Shown here one piece after another: positions 12,001 through 16,589 of a stretch of DNA of 64,000 nt. This stretch comes from Blepharisma japonicum (taxonomy: Eukaryota > Ciliophora > Heterotrichea > Heterotrichida > Blepharismidae). The stretch lies in contig CATKHK010000006.1 in NCBI GenBank assembly GCA_949751835.1, forward strand, positions 744,001-808,000, read 5' to 3'. A program made the position numbers and the translations under genes. Position 1 is the stretch's first letter, and each line of letters opens with the position of its first letter. Under the pieces are notes generated by a model, which did not search any database, had not been told where the DNA came from, and saw nothing but the letters and a program-made list of their open reading frames with translations.

Positions 12001-12015
12001 TTATTAACGAAATAA
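1..12015 (+). CDS. Giant Sfi1/centrin-binding-like repeat scaffold protein (5' end outside window)
   Basis: The frame is open from base 1 (an internal GTG at 109 is not a start), so at least 4,004 residues are visible and the N-terminus lies upstream. It ends at TAA 12013. The protein is built from several repeat types. (1) More than 50 copies of a short motif like S-[RK]-P-[QLMI]-[IV]-x-[LI]-E. (2) Helical blocks with L..ALFEW[ML]EK or KAF..W[KR], reminiscent of Sfi1 centrin-binding repeats, near residues 701-944, 1341-1373, 1620-1873, 1955-2043 and 3024-3110. (3) A 50-residue tandem array at about 2139-2873. (4) Three basic modules of the type RR.LIK.RK..P..KPR. (5) An IQ motif (AITIQRFARGFLARKRF) near 3886. 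All of about 23 Trp codons are TGG. Sfi1 proteins bind centrins, and giant Sfi1-type proteins are known from contractile heterotrich cortex; a role in myonemes or basal-body fibres is inference. The next gene starts 16 nt downstream. Confidence 0.8.
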   Translation, partial: YTHTAISRPQILLETLYKEESRKAKANYGEQLESEIVETAKVSFVVYTKFQILPELLIKTSIAEKSEALSVHSAILRPQVSVEKLYEAKTKKQPKYIISEPGAISQKQLSETFSIISRPIIPVEKITQIVRYDAIEDTERIVKESILAAKYSIISKPQILIEKYEEDELRSWVIKRDSLSESQVANQEILLSAFSSISRPVVPIEMLSKEKIRRHLKEIVLYDDTTQFQESSVVYSAISRPQIAIEKLNEEATRRRKVKKVYIENTERSEVKEIIPGSKPITIIEQYSQFKGKISLLTAENSFTPLMKPLIVCEEISKDTQKAKMIIGVESSLVASPDSEIFILKAINKPNILIQTEYKKPAKIIEITKDIFSVAGKVKVKPIFEQESAFEELDIEPTKKLENLPEDRLKSIEQSQSLKDSLRSQTSIETVQKYSPMSKPQILIEKHDEDEIRRLIIKKGSRSESQTIDQEAPLAAYASISRPIVPIETLNKEKIRRHLREIVLNSDATEPQESSSIVYSAISRPQITIEKLYEEVTRRRKVKKVYVDYTESSKVTEIILESRPIIIIEQHSDMEGKEPFVTSENILSPRSELESKPSVNLPELSKEISTSRTQSESAHILSAVIRPQIPIETLYKVPRRKYGYEKIISPMDVSESLTLSVLSRPMIPLETLSASPLKKPRSLELSLSTQIESQESFSIASFKPQIPFGEIIKAKVGNLQAIIKVKLMKAFATWKEKVVFNRDSLQEYLVRELSSEKDWPVNEKMDKLVKFLMEISHKRGKLLEIALFEWLEKTKLNSEDGSPILSSPAIQELLESQENKDKNAKMFSLIEFLVGITKRREKFLQIALFEWMEKAHLMDENLEARKADLERQFSMEKVIEKIMQNQEEERPDSKMNKIMDFLVRFQQKKENQSKLALFEWMEKVNLKYERLPEREKETPVQYSVISRPQILLETITEASNRQSWQFEYEFVRLHKIVTLPYLYEEKSSERLITLPTIKLSALSRPMVPAEIIIEKLQWQPKPSFSVIQKPITLPDLKYEKSSVISQLSLNAQETATEAPTLQLRHLLFSVSHKAINLPYLETEKSSQLSSLSFIIERKPIVQPESSISLQDSKSQEYRYEAFRKVCVPLETYDEKSHRKIDFPYLSSQQYSAVSRPQIPIEVISKVKRAKSESIESSFKAYSAISKPQVLLESIMQASFLNYQTVSKPLSIIYIYDEAKKSDDWEDISTPKPSQRITKQARSTLKSRKPTSKAQSLPVSDLPPPFYSPITKPITSIEICEKPQEPAWEDLPTKKPTQKITKRPRAALKSRKPMKNISEFNISDRPIIPIEEHVIPTAEQLARMSEKVKDTLRCLAHISKDNLGKAFYRWRYVYSEQKESEKTVEYSISTKLKPLILLETLSSKQHRRQKDIILPSKDTKILRFSLFEKPRIEIAIEKVEYVVLPQPKRAIFSAKPQSHSSTFDRVIISRPLTSLSYIYRCEFQLENKQLTDIEFNEEYKVMLPRPSIRRALIKHRKHAPFIKPRFHSSSEVEFQPQSKQLQDILIAEAEIEVYEAPKLQESEAPEEALEEISIPITVFEQPLYSEIEPLIAENAVQVFTVVSKPKVVLEKSAERVRSVDEGLSSNYNNLEQVIKPKLGNLEAIIKVRLMKAFAIWKGKSAFNPDSLQEYITREFSSEKEWPVDDKMDKIVEHLTEISHKKEKILEIALFEWLEKAKFNSSDPESLRLSSVGSPIAKVISSETDSQHLSAIGSPVIQELLESEENKDKNAKMFKLIECLVAITKRREKFGQMTLFEWMEKAHPMDEDQAELAKKFSMEEVIDKIIQNEGENKPDSKMSQILKVLVEANRKKENHSKLALFEWMEKVNSKFERFPEEMLTQYSVISRPQILLETITEAQKVQLWQYESEFSAAQKIVTFPYLDTEKSSQIVSQSFTIYRKTAIQPECYSFFGETENYIRLKLRNLGSIYRYNLMKAFLLWKQNDALNSSIILKETLVRKLTSEKEKPTDEKMDKVVDTLSNISKKRGKFAELALFKWIENSKDLDTKPEKEPEFYYPSGESRINITIQDSKVHEYSFSICRRICVPLEAHDKASQKRTLASSENESTIYTAMIRPQILLDVISSEKTARFALLEKPSLYEMYLSFSKPLILLESLSEKSDDKEKLIIISRPQIPLEVASEEKLATSESSSLYAFMVKPLMILESFSEKSGNVEKSATISRPQIPLDVASEEKFVLSENSSLYAVYSSIAKPLMILESLFEKSEIIEKPTTITARLQMPLDAAIEEKPVLSEDLSSFEYSFMSRPLILLESLSEKSDNKEEAIAISRPQIPLNTTSEEGVVENLSSFEVYSFMPKPRIMLESSSEKPDDKEYPIIISRPQIPLNVAFEEKLVENLSSFEYSFMSRPLILLESLSEKSDDKEKAITISRPQISLNAISEEKIVENLSSFEYSFMSRPLILLETLSEKLGNKEEAITISRPQIPLNAKPEEGVVENLSYSFMLRPLILLESLSEKSDNKEEVITISRPQIPLNAISEEKIVENLSSFEYSFMSRPLILLESLSEKSGNKEEAITISRPQIPLNATSEEKIVENLSSFEYSFMSRPLILLETLSEKSDNKEETITISRPQTSLNAISEEKIVALENLSSFEVFSFMPKPLILLESVSEKPIIISKPQIPLDVASEKKLSTSEDSSSYTVYSFITKPLMFLESLSQKSDNVEKNATITMPQTPLEVASEERFIASQNVSSFEVYSFMSRPRIMLELSSEKLDDKESPIIISRPQIPLDMDSEKKLVENLSSFGYSFMSRPLILLESLLEKSDDKEKSIIISKPQIPLNAAFEEKLAENLSSFDVYSFISKPRIMLESLSEKSIDFENSTQYLAITRPQVSLEVIYKEKKVKSASLSEHSDDIAFGSEQHSYMALAKPRIMFYQVHERKVQSQATIVLAVPKVIIPLELLSERIEILDKKVYLPISRPLTILDMHNEDWEDIIPAKKSSAIIKQKGPALKSKKPAAKNLESFSPLKKPLAFIEELKISEKVKDSLRNLNHILKDRISKAFYIWKHNGSSEEVVEEVTTVTWSIERNDPAFKESALARLAFVISQTDAKLLNFAFEKLKYVSQTAKAPEFVYTELPSYRVLTIVETYNKQRRRHIKAEDDLLELGSVSSLEEAAEERQVYETLTKVQTYPILIFEQISIEAEISVEKEYTVSTIFKPLIMPEILSPKARQVTDTLIPGETRTIQFVPFEKPRPRITEEKVEIAILPLPKVDRELRKSNNPLDSSKDEASFVKVEETSKEIRVLTKPLSPLAQITRLSFEISDKVRVAIEKDEEYKVVLPKSIIRRPLIKRRKYVPVNKPRFETTSRISIQPIEKVIQDILIVEGADTQEVGYATEDTHRTLQLEIKPEVSEMEFTFEFKEEVPELVDEYSIEQKVESSMMIVERFEAENKPEVFEAAYEEEANEYLLAQKVASSLLNVEQYHYELETKPEMIEAVYKQEISEYMPEQKSISSLLFVEKYHYQIETEPCLTHIEQAIAIEYSLEHKKASSLLLIEEYKSIISLPRIQPISQSFTSYLPIQLERKVIIDIEEDEDYSLQSEAPKQLVKHSKYVPFGKPRVKSSSNLEIRPVQKIVSDIFTQEKPSDIITKESTKELQESVQTNPEPTELAITFEFKPEVTDLPNEYYPSEKPAPSMLAIQEFGPPQSLPTNYPYNAEKSEYSQIRKSPSALLMVEDFGHELNLPATDPIYDQDLLDSQEEIVYKEIDISSILNKPLEKDLTSLLESPEIQSTERITKSLEPEEEFKQVTARSQTESLGIETHRPASTSRRRAHRVRRIYTKKIRFYPLQKGIKALTQSIIIKPMQETFDLLKYLLYTSTSPSQQKIELVPDIEDFTPRAITIQRFARGFLARKRFATMKEVQKVRIVEPRRSSISMKIRLSKFALKSRLLTLKKAVHKVLLKAKKECFLRMKRRDASARRRNFYKIQKGTKAIVGIWSHRYAEAFENLKKNLLTK
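2131..2830 (+). repeat. Sfi1-like block A (paralogous to block B)
   Basis: This segment encodes a KAF.TWK helix followed by three modules of the type KM.K...FL..I..KR.K....ALFEWMEK. A diverged copy lies at 4882-5620, in the same order and with the same linkers (for example LQEY and QELLES.ENKDKNAKMF), so the two arose by an internal duplication of about 0.7 kb. Confidence 0.85.
4882..5620 (+). repeat. Sfi1-like block B (paralogous to block A)
   Basis: This is the second copy of the segment at 2131-2830, again with a KAF.IWK helix and three ALFEW/TLFEW helices. It carries an insertion (about SSVGSPIAKVIS...SAIGSP) absent from block A. A partial third copy with a LMKAFLLWK and an LALFKW helix follows at 5865-6130. 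Confidence 0.85.
6415..8620 (+). repeat. Tandem ~150-bp repeats inside the giant gene
   Basis: Tandem units of about 150 bp (50 codons) encode a pair of motifs, roughly YSFMSRPLILLESLSEKSD followed by ISRPQIPLN and ENLSSFE. Units starting at 7171, 7321, 7471, 7612 and 7762 are nearly identical at nucleotide level; the one at 7471 is 141 bp because three codons (SFE) are missing. The outer units are more diverged. Length changes are multiples of three, so the frame is kept. Confidence 0.9.
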
Positions 12016-12031
12016 ATATCTTAGATAATAA

Positions 12032-12661
12032 ATGGATGGAACTGCAAAATTAATTTTTGTCCTTGGTGGTCCAGGTGCTGGAAAAGGGACTCAGTGCTTA
12101 CGACTTATTGCTGATTACCCAAATTTTGTCCATCTATCAGCTGGAGACTTGCTGAGAAAAGAAAGGATGAGTGGGAGTGCTAATGGAGAACTTATACAAA
12201 AATGTATTGATGAAGGATCAATTGTTCCTGCTGAAATCACTATTGCGCTAATAAGACAAGCAATGAGAGATGCTGGGTGGACTACAAAACGGTTTTTGAT
12301 TGACGGGTTCCCTAGAAATGACGATAACTACTTGGCTTGGTTCAGGCTTTCTCCAGATGTAGATGTGGAATATTGCTTGTTTTTGGACTGCGACCCTGAT
12401 AAGATGGTGGAAAGAATTGGCATGAGAGGAGGGACGAGGAGTGACGATAACCCTGAGATTGTGAAAAAGAGATTGGTCACTTATAATGAACAAACAAGGC
12501 CAATTATTGAAAGATTTGAAGCTCAAGGAAAGTTGTTAAGAGTTGACGTGAATGGGACGCCAGATGAAGCCTATCAGAACACTATTAGAGGTTTAGGATT
12601 AACAAGCCCCAGCTCTCAAAGCATGAAGAGATCGAGTGGAAAGTGCTGCATAATAGAATAG
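12032..12661 (+). CDS. CMPK1: UMP/CMP kinase (adenylate kinase family)
   Basis: 209 residues. The enzyme transfers phosphate from ATP to UMP/CMP in cytosolic pyrimidine nucleotide metabolism. Seen: P-loop GGPGAGKGTQC (residues 12-22), NMP-binding FVHLSAGDLLR, the IDGFPRN motif, and the lid/arginine region RGGTRSDDN with KKRLVTY. The SAGDLLR and IDGFPRN.DN signatures fit the UMP/CMP kinase branch better than AK1. The ATG lies only 16 nt after the stop of the giant gene on the same strand. Length matches the short form of the family, plus an extra tail rich in Ser ending KCCIIE, which looks like a lipid-modification tail but has a poor CaaX final residue. All Trp codons are TGG. Confidence 0.92.
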   Translation: MDGTAKLIFVLGGPGAGKGTQCLRLIADYPNFVHLSAGDLLRKERMSGSANGELIQKCIDEGSIVPAEITIALIRQAMRDAGWTTKRFLIDGFPRNDDNYLAWFRLSPDVDVEYCLFLDCDPDKMVERIGMRGGTRSDDNPEIVKKRLVTYNEQTRPIIERFEAQGKLLRVDVNGTPDEAYQNTIRGLGLTSPSSQSMKRSSGKCCIIE

Positions 12662-12849
12662 TTTAAACTAAGCGTGAATTAGTTAGCTGCCTTTTATGGT
12701 TCTATAACTTATTGTAATAAAAAAAAAAGTTTATTTGACTTAAAAATTTACTTATTAAAAAAATATATATTTCTATAAAATTAAAAAGTTTATAAATCAC
12801 GACTTAAAATCTTAAGTATTTGGCAATCAAATTTAAAAATAATATACTA

Positions 12850-13869
12850 ATGTGGAGAGGTTTGAGTATGCTAAGTTCTTTAGGGCTCTTCACATACGCC
12901 CCAGCTATGATGCTTCCTCAAGATAAAACTGGAAAAGTCAGCTACCCTGCCAATAACCCTATAGAAGACCGCTTTGTAAGCAAAAAACTTAAATCTTTCA
13001 AAGCAAGATGTTCAGCTGTTTTTGATGGTCATGGCGGATGGCAAGTTTCTGACTTTTTATATCACAATATCATCCAGACCATTGAGGACAATTACAAGCT
13101 CGTTCAATCAGACCCTAAAAAATCAGTCCACACCATCCTTGAAAAATCATTTGATTCCTTAGAAGAACGTATTGTAAATGCTGCTAGGGATTCTTACAAG
13201 ATGGGCTTTGCAAGTGTCGCAAGCACAGGATCTTGTGCTATTGTTGCGATTGTTTTTGAAGATCTTTACGCTGTTGCAAATGCAGGAGATTGTCAAGCTG
13301 TCCTTGTGAAGCAAGTAGAAGGCCAAGTTATAGGGGAAAATATATGTGAAGTTCACTCCTCAAACTTGCCAAGTGAGCAAGAAAAGCTAGCTAAAGCTCA
13401 TCCTGGAGAGCCTGACATCGTAAGATGTAAACATGCAGATGCTTGCTATGTAAAAGGAAGACTTATGCCAACAAGAGCTTTTGGAGACTTAGGCTTAAAG
13501 CATGATGAATTTAACAACCCAAGAGAACTGGACATGACGCATGGTTTTAGAAGGTCAAGGATCCCAAAATTCACTGGTCCTTATATCACACACAAGCCAG
13601 ATATTAAAGTAAGAAAAATAGAAGAAGGTGACAAGTTTATTATTTTGGCAAGTGACGGATTGTGGGACGAAATGAGCGAACAAGAAGCGGCAGCGTTGAT
13701 TTATTCAATTGATGATCCTAAAGAAGCAGCAGAAAAGCTATTGCAGTCTGCCTTGGATATTGCAGCAAGTAAGAGAGGGATGTCAAAAGTTACCTTGGGA
13801 CAGCTTCCTCTGGGGATAAGGAGAAGTTATCATGATGATATCACAATTGTTGTAGTTCCTTTAAAATAA
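12850..13869 (+). CDS. PP2C-family protein phosphatase, pyruvate dehydrogenase phosphatase-like
   Basis: 339 residues from the first ATG (12850); the frame is open for 30 nt upstream but without ATG. A short hydrophobic N-terminal stretch (MLSSLGLFTYAPAMM) could be a mitochondrial or membrane anchor. Conserved PP2C metal-site motifs are all present: NPIEDRF, VFDGHGG, the GSCAIVAIV strand, ANAGDCQAVL, ASDGLWDEMS and the terminal HDDITIVVV. GRLMPTRAFGDLGLK and GPYITHKPDI resemble the pyruvate dehydrogenase phosphatase/PDP branch. A mitochondrial role is therefore likely, but the substrate cannot be told from sequence. The gene has no TGA codons and no visible intron. Confidence 0.88.
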   Translation: MWRGLSMLSSLGLFTYAPAMMLPQDKTGKVSYPANNPIEDRFVSKKLKSFKARCSAVFDGHGGWQVSDFLYHNIIQTIEDNYKLVQSDPKKSVHTILEKSFDSLEERIVNAARDSYKMGFASVASTGSCAIVAIVFEDLYAVANAGDCQAVLVKQVEGQVIGENICEVHSSNLPSEQEKLAKAHPGEPDIVRCKHADACYVKGRLMPTRAFGDLGLKHDEFNNPRELDMTHGFRRSRIPKFTGPYITHKPDIKVRKIEEGDKFIILASDGLWDEMSEQEAAALIYSIDDPKEAAEKLLQSALDIAASKRGMSKVTLGQLPLGIRRSYHDDITIVVVPLK

Positions 13870-14312
13870 TTTCTATTATGTGGTAGAGAATGCAATTTAA
13901 ATGATAAGAGTGATGTCACCTATGCTCAGAGCAAGGATTCACTTTAGGCACCCATGGAAGTGTAATGAACTGTCAATCCACAAACGAAAGTGCCATTTAT
14001 TATAAATCGTAAGAGTTTTTAAAGATAAATGTTTAACTAAAAATGCTCGAAATTAATAAATTCAATAAAACATTATCTTTAATTATTAGATTTGATAAAA
14101 AAATGACTAATTATACTCTGCCTCTAGAGAATATAAAAAAATGCATAAATAAAAAATTCTTTTCGAATTATACACATATTTTGGTTATGTTATAAGGAAG
14201 AAATATGATTATTTTTTATTAAGTGCAATGCATGAAATTATAAAGCATGCAGAGCACATAATAATTATGCAGTCGATTATTTTATTCTAGACTTTGTTAG
14301 AAATTACTACTA
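13870..14312. other. Intergenic region with a GC-richer segment
   Basis: 443 nt between the 3' ends of two convergent genes. Most of it is very AT-rich. The part at about 13895-13996 is distinctly GC-richer and has self-complementary stretches; it is listed separately as a weak ncRNA candidate. No open frame with coding character was seen. Confidence 0.5.
13895..13996. ncRNA. Possible small structured RNA (weak)
   Basis: A GC-richer island in an AT-rich spacer. AGTGA (about 13906) can pair with TCACT (about 13939) around a TGCT/AGCA hairpin, and GGCAC (about 13948) can pair with GTGCC (about 13990). The right edge, TGCCATTTATTATAAA, resembles the right edge of the island at 59625-59805 (TGCCATTTTATTTAAA). 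No known RNA family was recognised and the strand is not certain. Confidence 0.22.
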
Positions 14313-15776
14313 TTATTCTTCGATCTTCTTCAAATCAGATGCGATGTAGAACTGAGCGCCTGTAATTTCTTTCAGTTTATCTAGAGTGATGTCACTAGCA
14401 ATCTCAACAAGAGTCATTCCTGTGTCTCTTCTGAATTCGAAAACTCCGTACTCAGTTACAAGCATTCTTACAACTCTCTTGCCAGTCAGTGGAAGAGAAC
14501 ATTTTTTGAGGATCTTAGGAGCTCCTTTGGAAGTGTGCTCCATACAGACAATACATTTCGAATGGCTGTCAACTAAATCCATAGCTCCTCCCATTCCCTT
14601 CACCATTTTGCCTGGGACAATCCAGTTTGCAAGATCTCCATCCTGAGATACTTGTAGTCCTCCGAGAATAGTTAAATCAAGATGATCGCCACGGACAATA
14701 GCGAAACTAGTGCTGCTTGAGAAAATTGAAGAGCCTTGAACCATTGTGATTGTCTCTTTGCCAGCATTAATAACATCTGGATCTTGCTCGCCTGATTTTG
14801 GATATGGCCCGATTCCTAAAAGCCCATTTTCACCATGTAGTACAATTTTGATACCCTTTGGCAAGTAGTTTGGTACCAAGGTTGGCATCCCAATACCTAA
14901 GTTCACATACATTCCATCCTTGATTTCTTTGGAAACTCTTTTGGCAATTCTCTCACGTTTCCTGATTTGCTCAGGAGTTCCAGGGAGCTGTATTTTATCC
15001 CCAGTATTGAGTGCCAGCCTTTCAATTGGCTTCTCAAAATATTCACCTTTAACGACTCTATGAACGAAAATGCCAGGAGTATGGATCTGGTCTGGGTCTA
15101 AAGTTCCAGCAGGGACGATTTCTTCGACCTCTGCAATTGTAATTTTTGAAGACCCAGCAATGTCAGGGTTGAAATTTCTGGCAGTCTTTCTGTAGATCAA
15201 GTTGCCCTCAGTGTCTGCTTTCCAAGCCTTGATGAGGCCTACATCTCCTCTGAGTGCTTCTTCAAGAATGTATTTCTTGCCTCCCCAGATTCTGACCTCT
15301 CTTGGGGCGGAGACCTTCTCTACTGTTTTCCCTCCTGGTCCAAACTTCTGGACAAAGCCACCTTCTTCAACCAAACTGCCAGCACCAGTATGGGTGTAGA
15401 AAGCTGAAATTCCACAAGCGCCTGCTCTGAGTCTTTCAGCCAACGATCCTTGAGGAATGAGGTCAAGCTCAATTTCGCCATTTAAATACTGATTTTCTAA
15501 TGTTTCGTTTCCTCCAAGGTAGGAACAGTGAATACTTGAAGCCATCCTGTCCTTGATCAAGAGTCCAGGGCCGAATTCATTTGTGCCTGAAGTGTTGGTG
15601 ATGAGTTTGAGATTATTGATTTTCAAGTTATGCACTGCTCTCAACAGATTTTCTGGGACTCCGCACAGCCCAAAGCCTGCTATCATGACTGCCATTCCAC
15701 TCTTCATGTCAGCCACAGCCTCGGCTGATGAGTTGAATATCTTAGAAGCAAAAAATCTTCTTGATGATGAAAGCAT
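14313..15776 (-). CDS. OXCT1: Succinyl-CoA:3-ketoacid CoA-transferase, copy 1
   Basis: 487 residues. The enzyme (SCOT) moves CoA from succinyl-CoA to acetoacetate in mitochondrial ketone-body use. The alpha part (from about residue 15, with GFGLCGVPENL and LITNTSGTNEFG) and the beta part (from about 275, with YVNLGIGMPTLVPNYLP) are fused in one chain as in eukaryotic SCOT. The catalytic glutamate lies in HGENGLLGIGP (Glu316). A short basic/Ser N-terminus (MLSSSRRFFASKIF) fits a mitochondrial presequence. A nearly identical paralogue lies at 54868-56334 on the other strand. No TGA and no obvious intron. Confidence 0.95.
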   Translation of the reverse strand: MLSSSRRFFASKIFNSSAEAVADMKSGMAVMIAGFGLCGVPENLLRAVHNLKINNLKLITNTSGTNEFGPGLLIKDRMASSIHCSYLGGNETLENQYLNGEIELDLIPQGSLAERLRAGACGISAFYTHTGAGSLVEEGGFVQKFGPGGKTVEKVSAPREVRIWGGKKYILEEALRGDVGLIKAWKADTEGNLIYRKTARNFNPDIAGSSKITIAEVEEIVPAGTLDPDQIHTPGIFVHRVVKGEYFEKPIERLALNTGDKIQLPGTPEQIRKRERIAKRVSKEIKDGMYVNLGIGMPTLVPNYLPKGIKIVLHGENGLLGIGPYPKSGEQDPDVINAGKETITMVQGSSIFSSSTSFAIVRGDHLDLTILGGLQVSQDGDLANWIVPGKMVKGMGGAMDLVDSHSKCIVCMEHTSKGAPKILKKCSLPLTGKRVVRMLVTEYGVFEFRRDTGMTLVEIASDITLDKLKEITGAQFYIASDLKKIEE

Positions 15777-16012
15777 ATTTAATTACTGAGTATTTCATGG
15801 ACAATAAAAAAGATGAATCTAATAATTCATCAAATATTTAAATAAGATATAAATATTCTTTAGAAAATATCAACCTAAATTTAGTTATAATTTTATGCAT
15901 AATATATAAAAATTTCTTCTAAATAATTTTAAAAAATATAAAATCTTAAAAGACTATTGTAGAAATTAGCATGGCCTAATTTTAATCTCGACTTATAAAA
16001 TTCTGATACAAG

Positions 16013-16369
16013 ATGATGGAGTTTAAAAAAGAGTTGCCTGAATTCGAGACTCGAAGATTGGAGGCAAATCGCTTGCTAGAAATTCATCCAACCAAGCTAC
16101 CTATAATAGTTGAGCCTATTTCATCAAAAAACAATGCATATGGGTTCATTCAGAACAGATTTCTTGTTCCAAAGAACTACACCTTTCACGAGTTCATCTT
16201 CCACCTTCGAAGAAGATTGGAACTCGATAGGACTGATGCATTATACGTCTTAGTTTCTCAAAAACACCTCCCAGCATTAGATAGAAACATGATAAGCATC
16301 TATGAAGAATTCCAGGACCTTGATGGCTTTTTGTATGTAAACTACTCTTCCGAGGCCATTTTGGGGTAA
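16013..16369 (+). CDS. ATG8: Atg8/LC3/GABARAP family autophagy modifier
   Basis: 118 residues. Atg8 is a ubiquitin-like protein conjugated to phosphatidylethanolamine on autophagosomal membranes. Seen: FKKELPEFETRRLEA N-terminal helices, the LPIIVEP strand, a NRFLVPKNYTF segment, FIFHLRRRLELDRTDALYVLV and SIYEEFQDLDGFLYVNYSSE, all in family order. It ends ...SSEAILG directly before TAA, so the conjugatable glycine is already terminal and Atg4 cleavage would not be needed. Two ATGs sit side by side at 16013 and 16016; the first is taken. Divergent compared with yeast and human Atg8, for example KNNAYGFIQN in place of the usual acidic loop. Confidence 0.9.
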   Translation: MMEFKKELPEFETRRLEANRLLEIHPTKLPIIVEPISSKNNAYGFIQNRFLVPKNYTFHEFIFHLRRRLELDRTDALYVLVSQKHLPALDRNMISIYEEFQDLDGFLYVNYSSEAILG

Positions 16370-16589
16370 GCCACCAATATTAACTTATTTGATTTTTTAT
16401 ATGAATTATAATATAACTGCTAATAATTGACGTCTACTAATCTACGAAAAAATATTTATACCACCAAGCATTGTTTTCTCTGCTTCCATTTTATTACTCT
16501 AGTCTCTTCCAGATATAAAAATGTGATAGGAATTATATGAAAATCACTAGCGTCTATCAATAGTCTCTGCAATTAGTTTCAAATTGAAT

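Noticed and set aside
15960-15985. ATTAGCATGGCC resembling the U6 snRNA core
   Set aside because: The match covers 12 bases only. The flanks do not fit U6 (no ACAGAGAA, no GGATGACACGCAAATTC) and it lies in the Atg8 upstream region.
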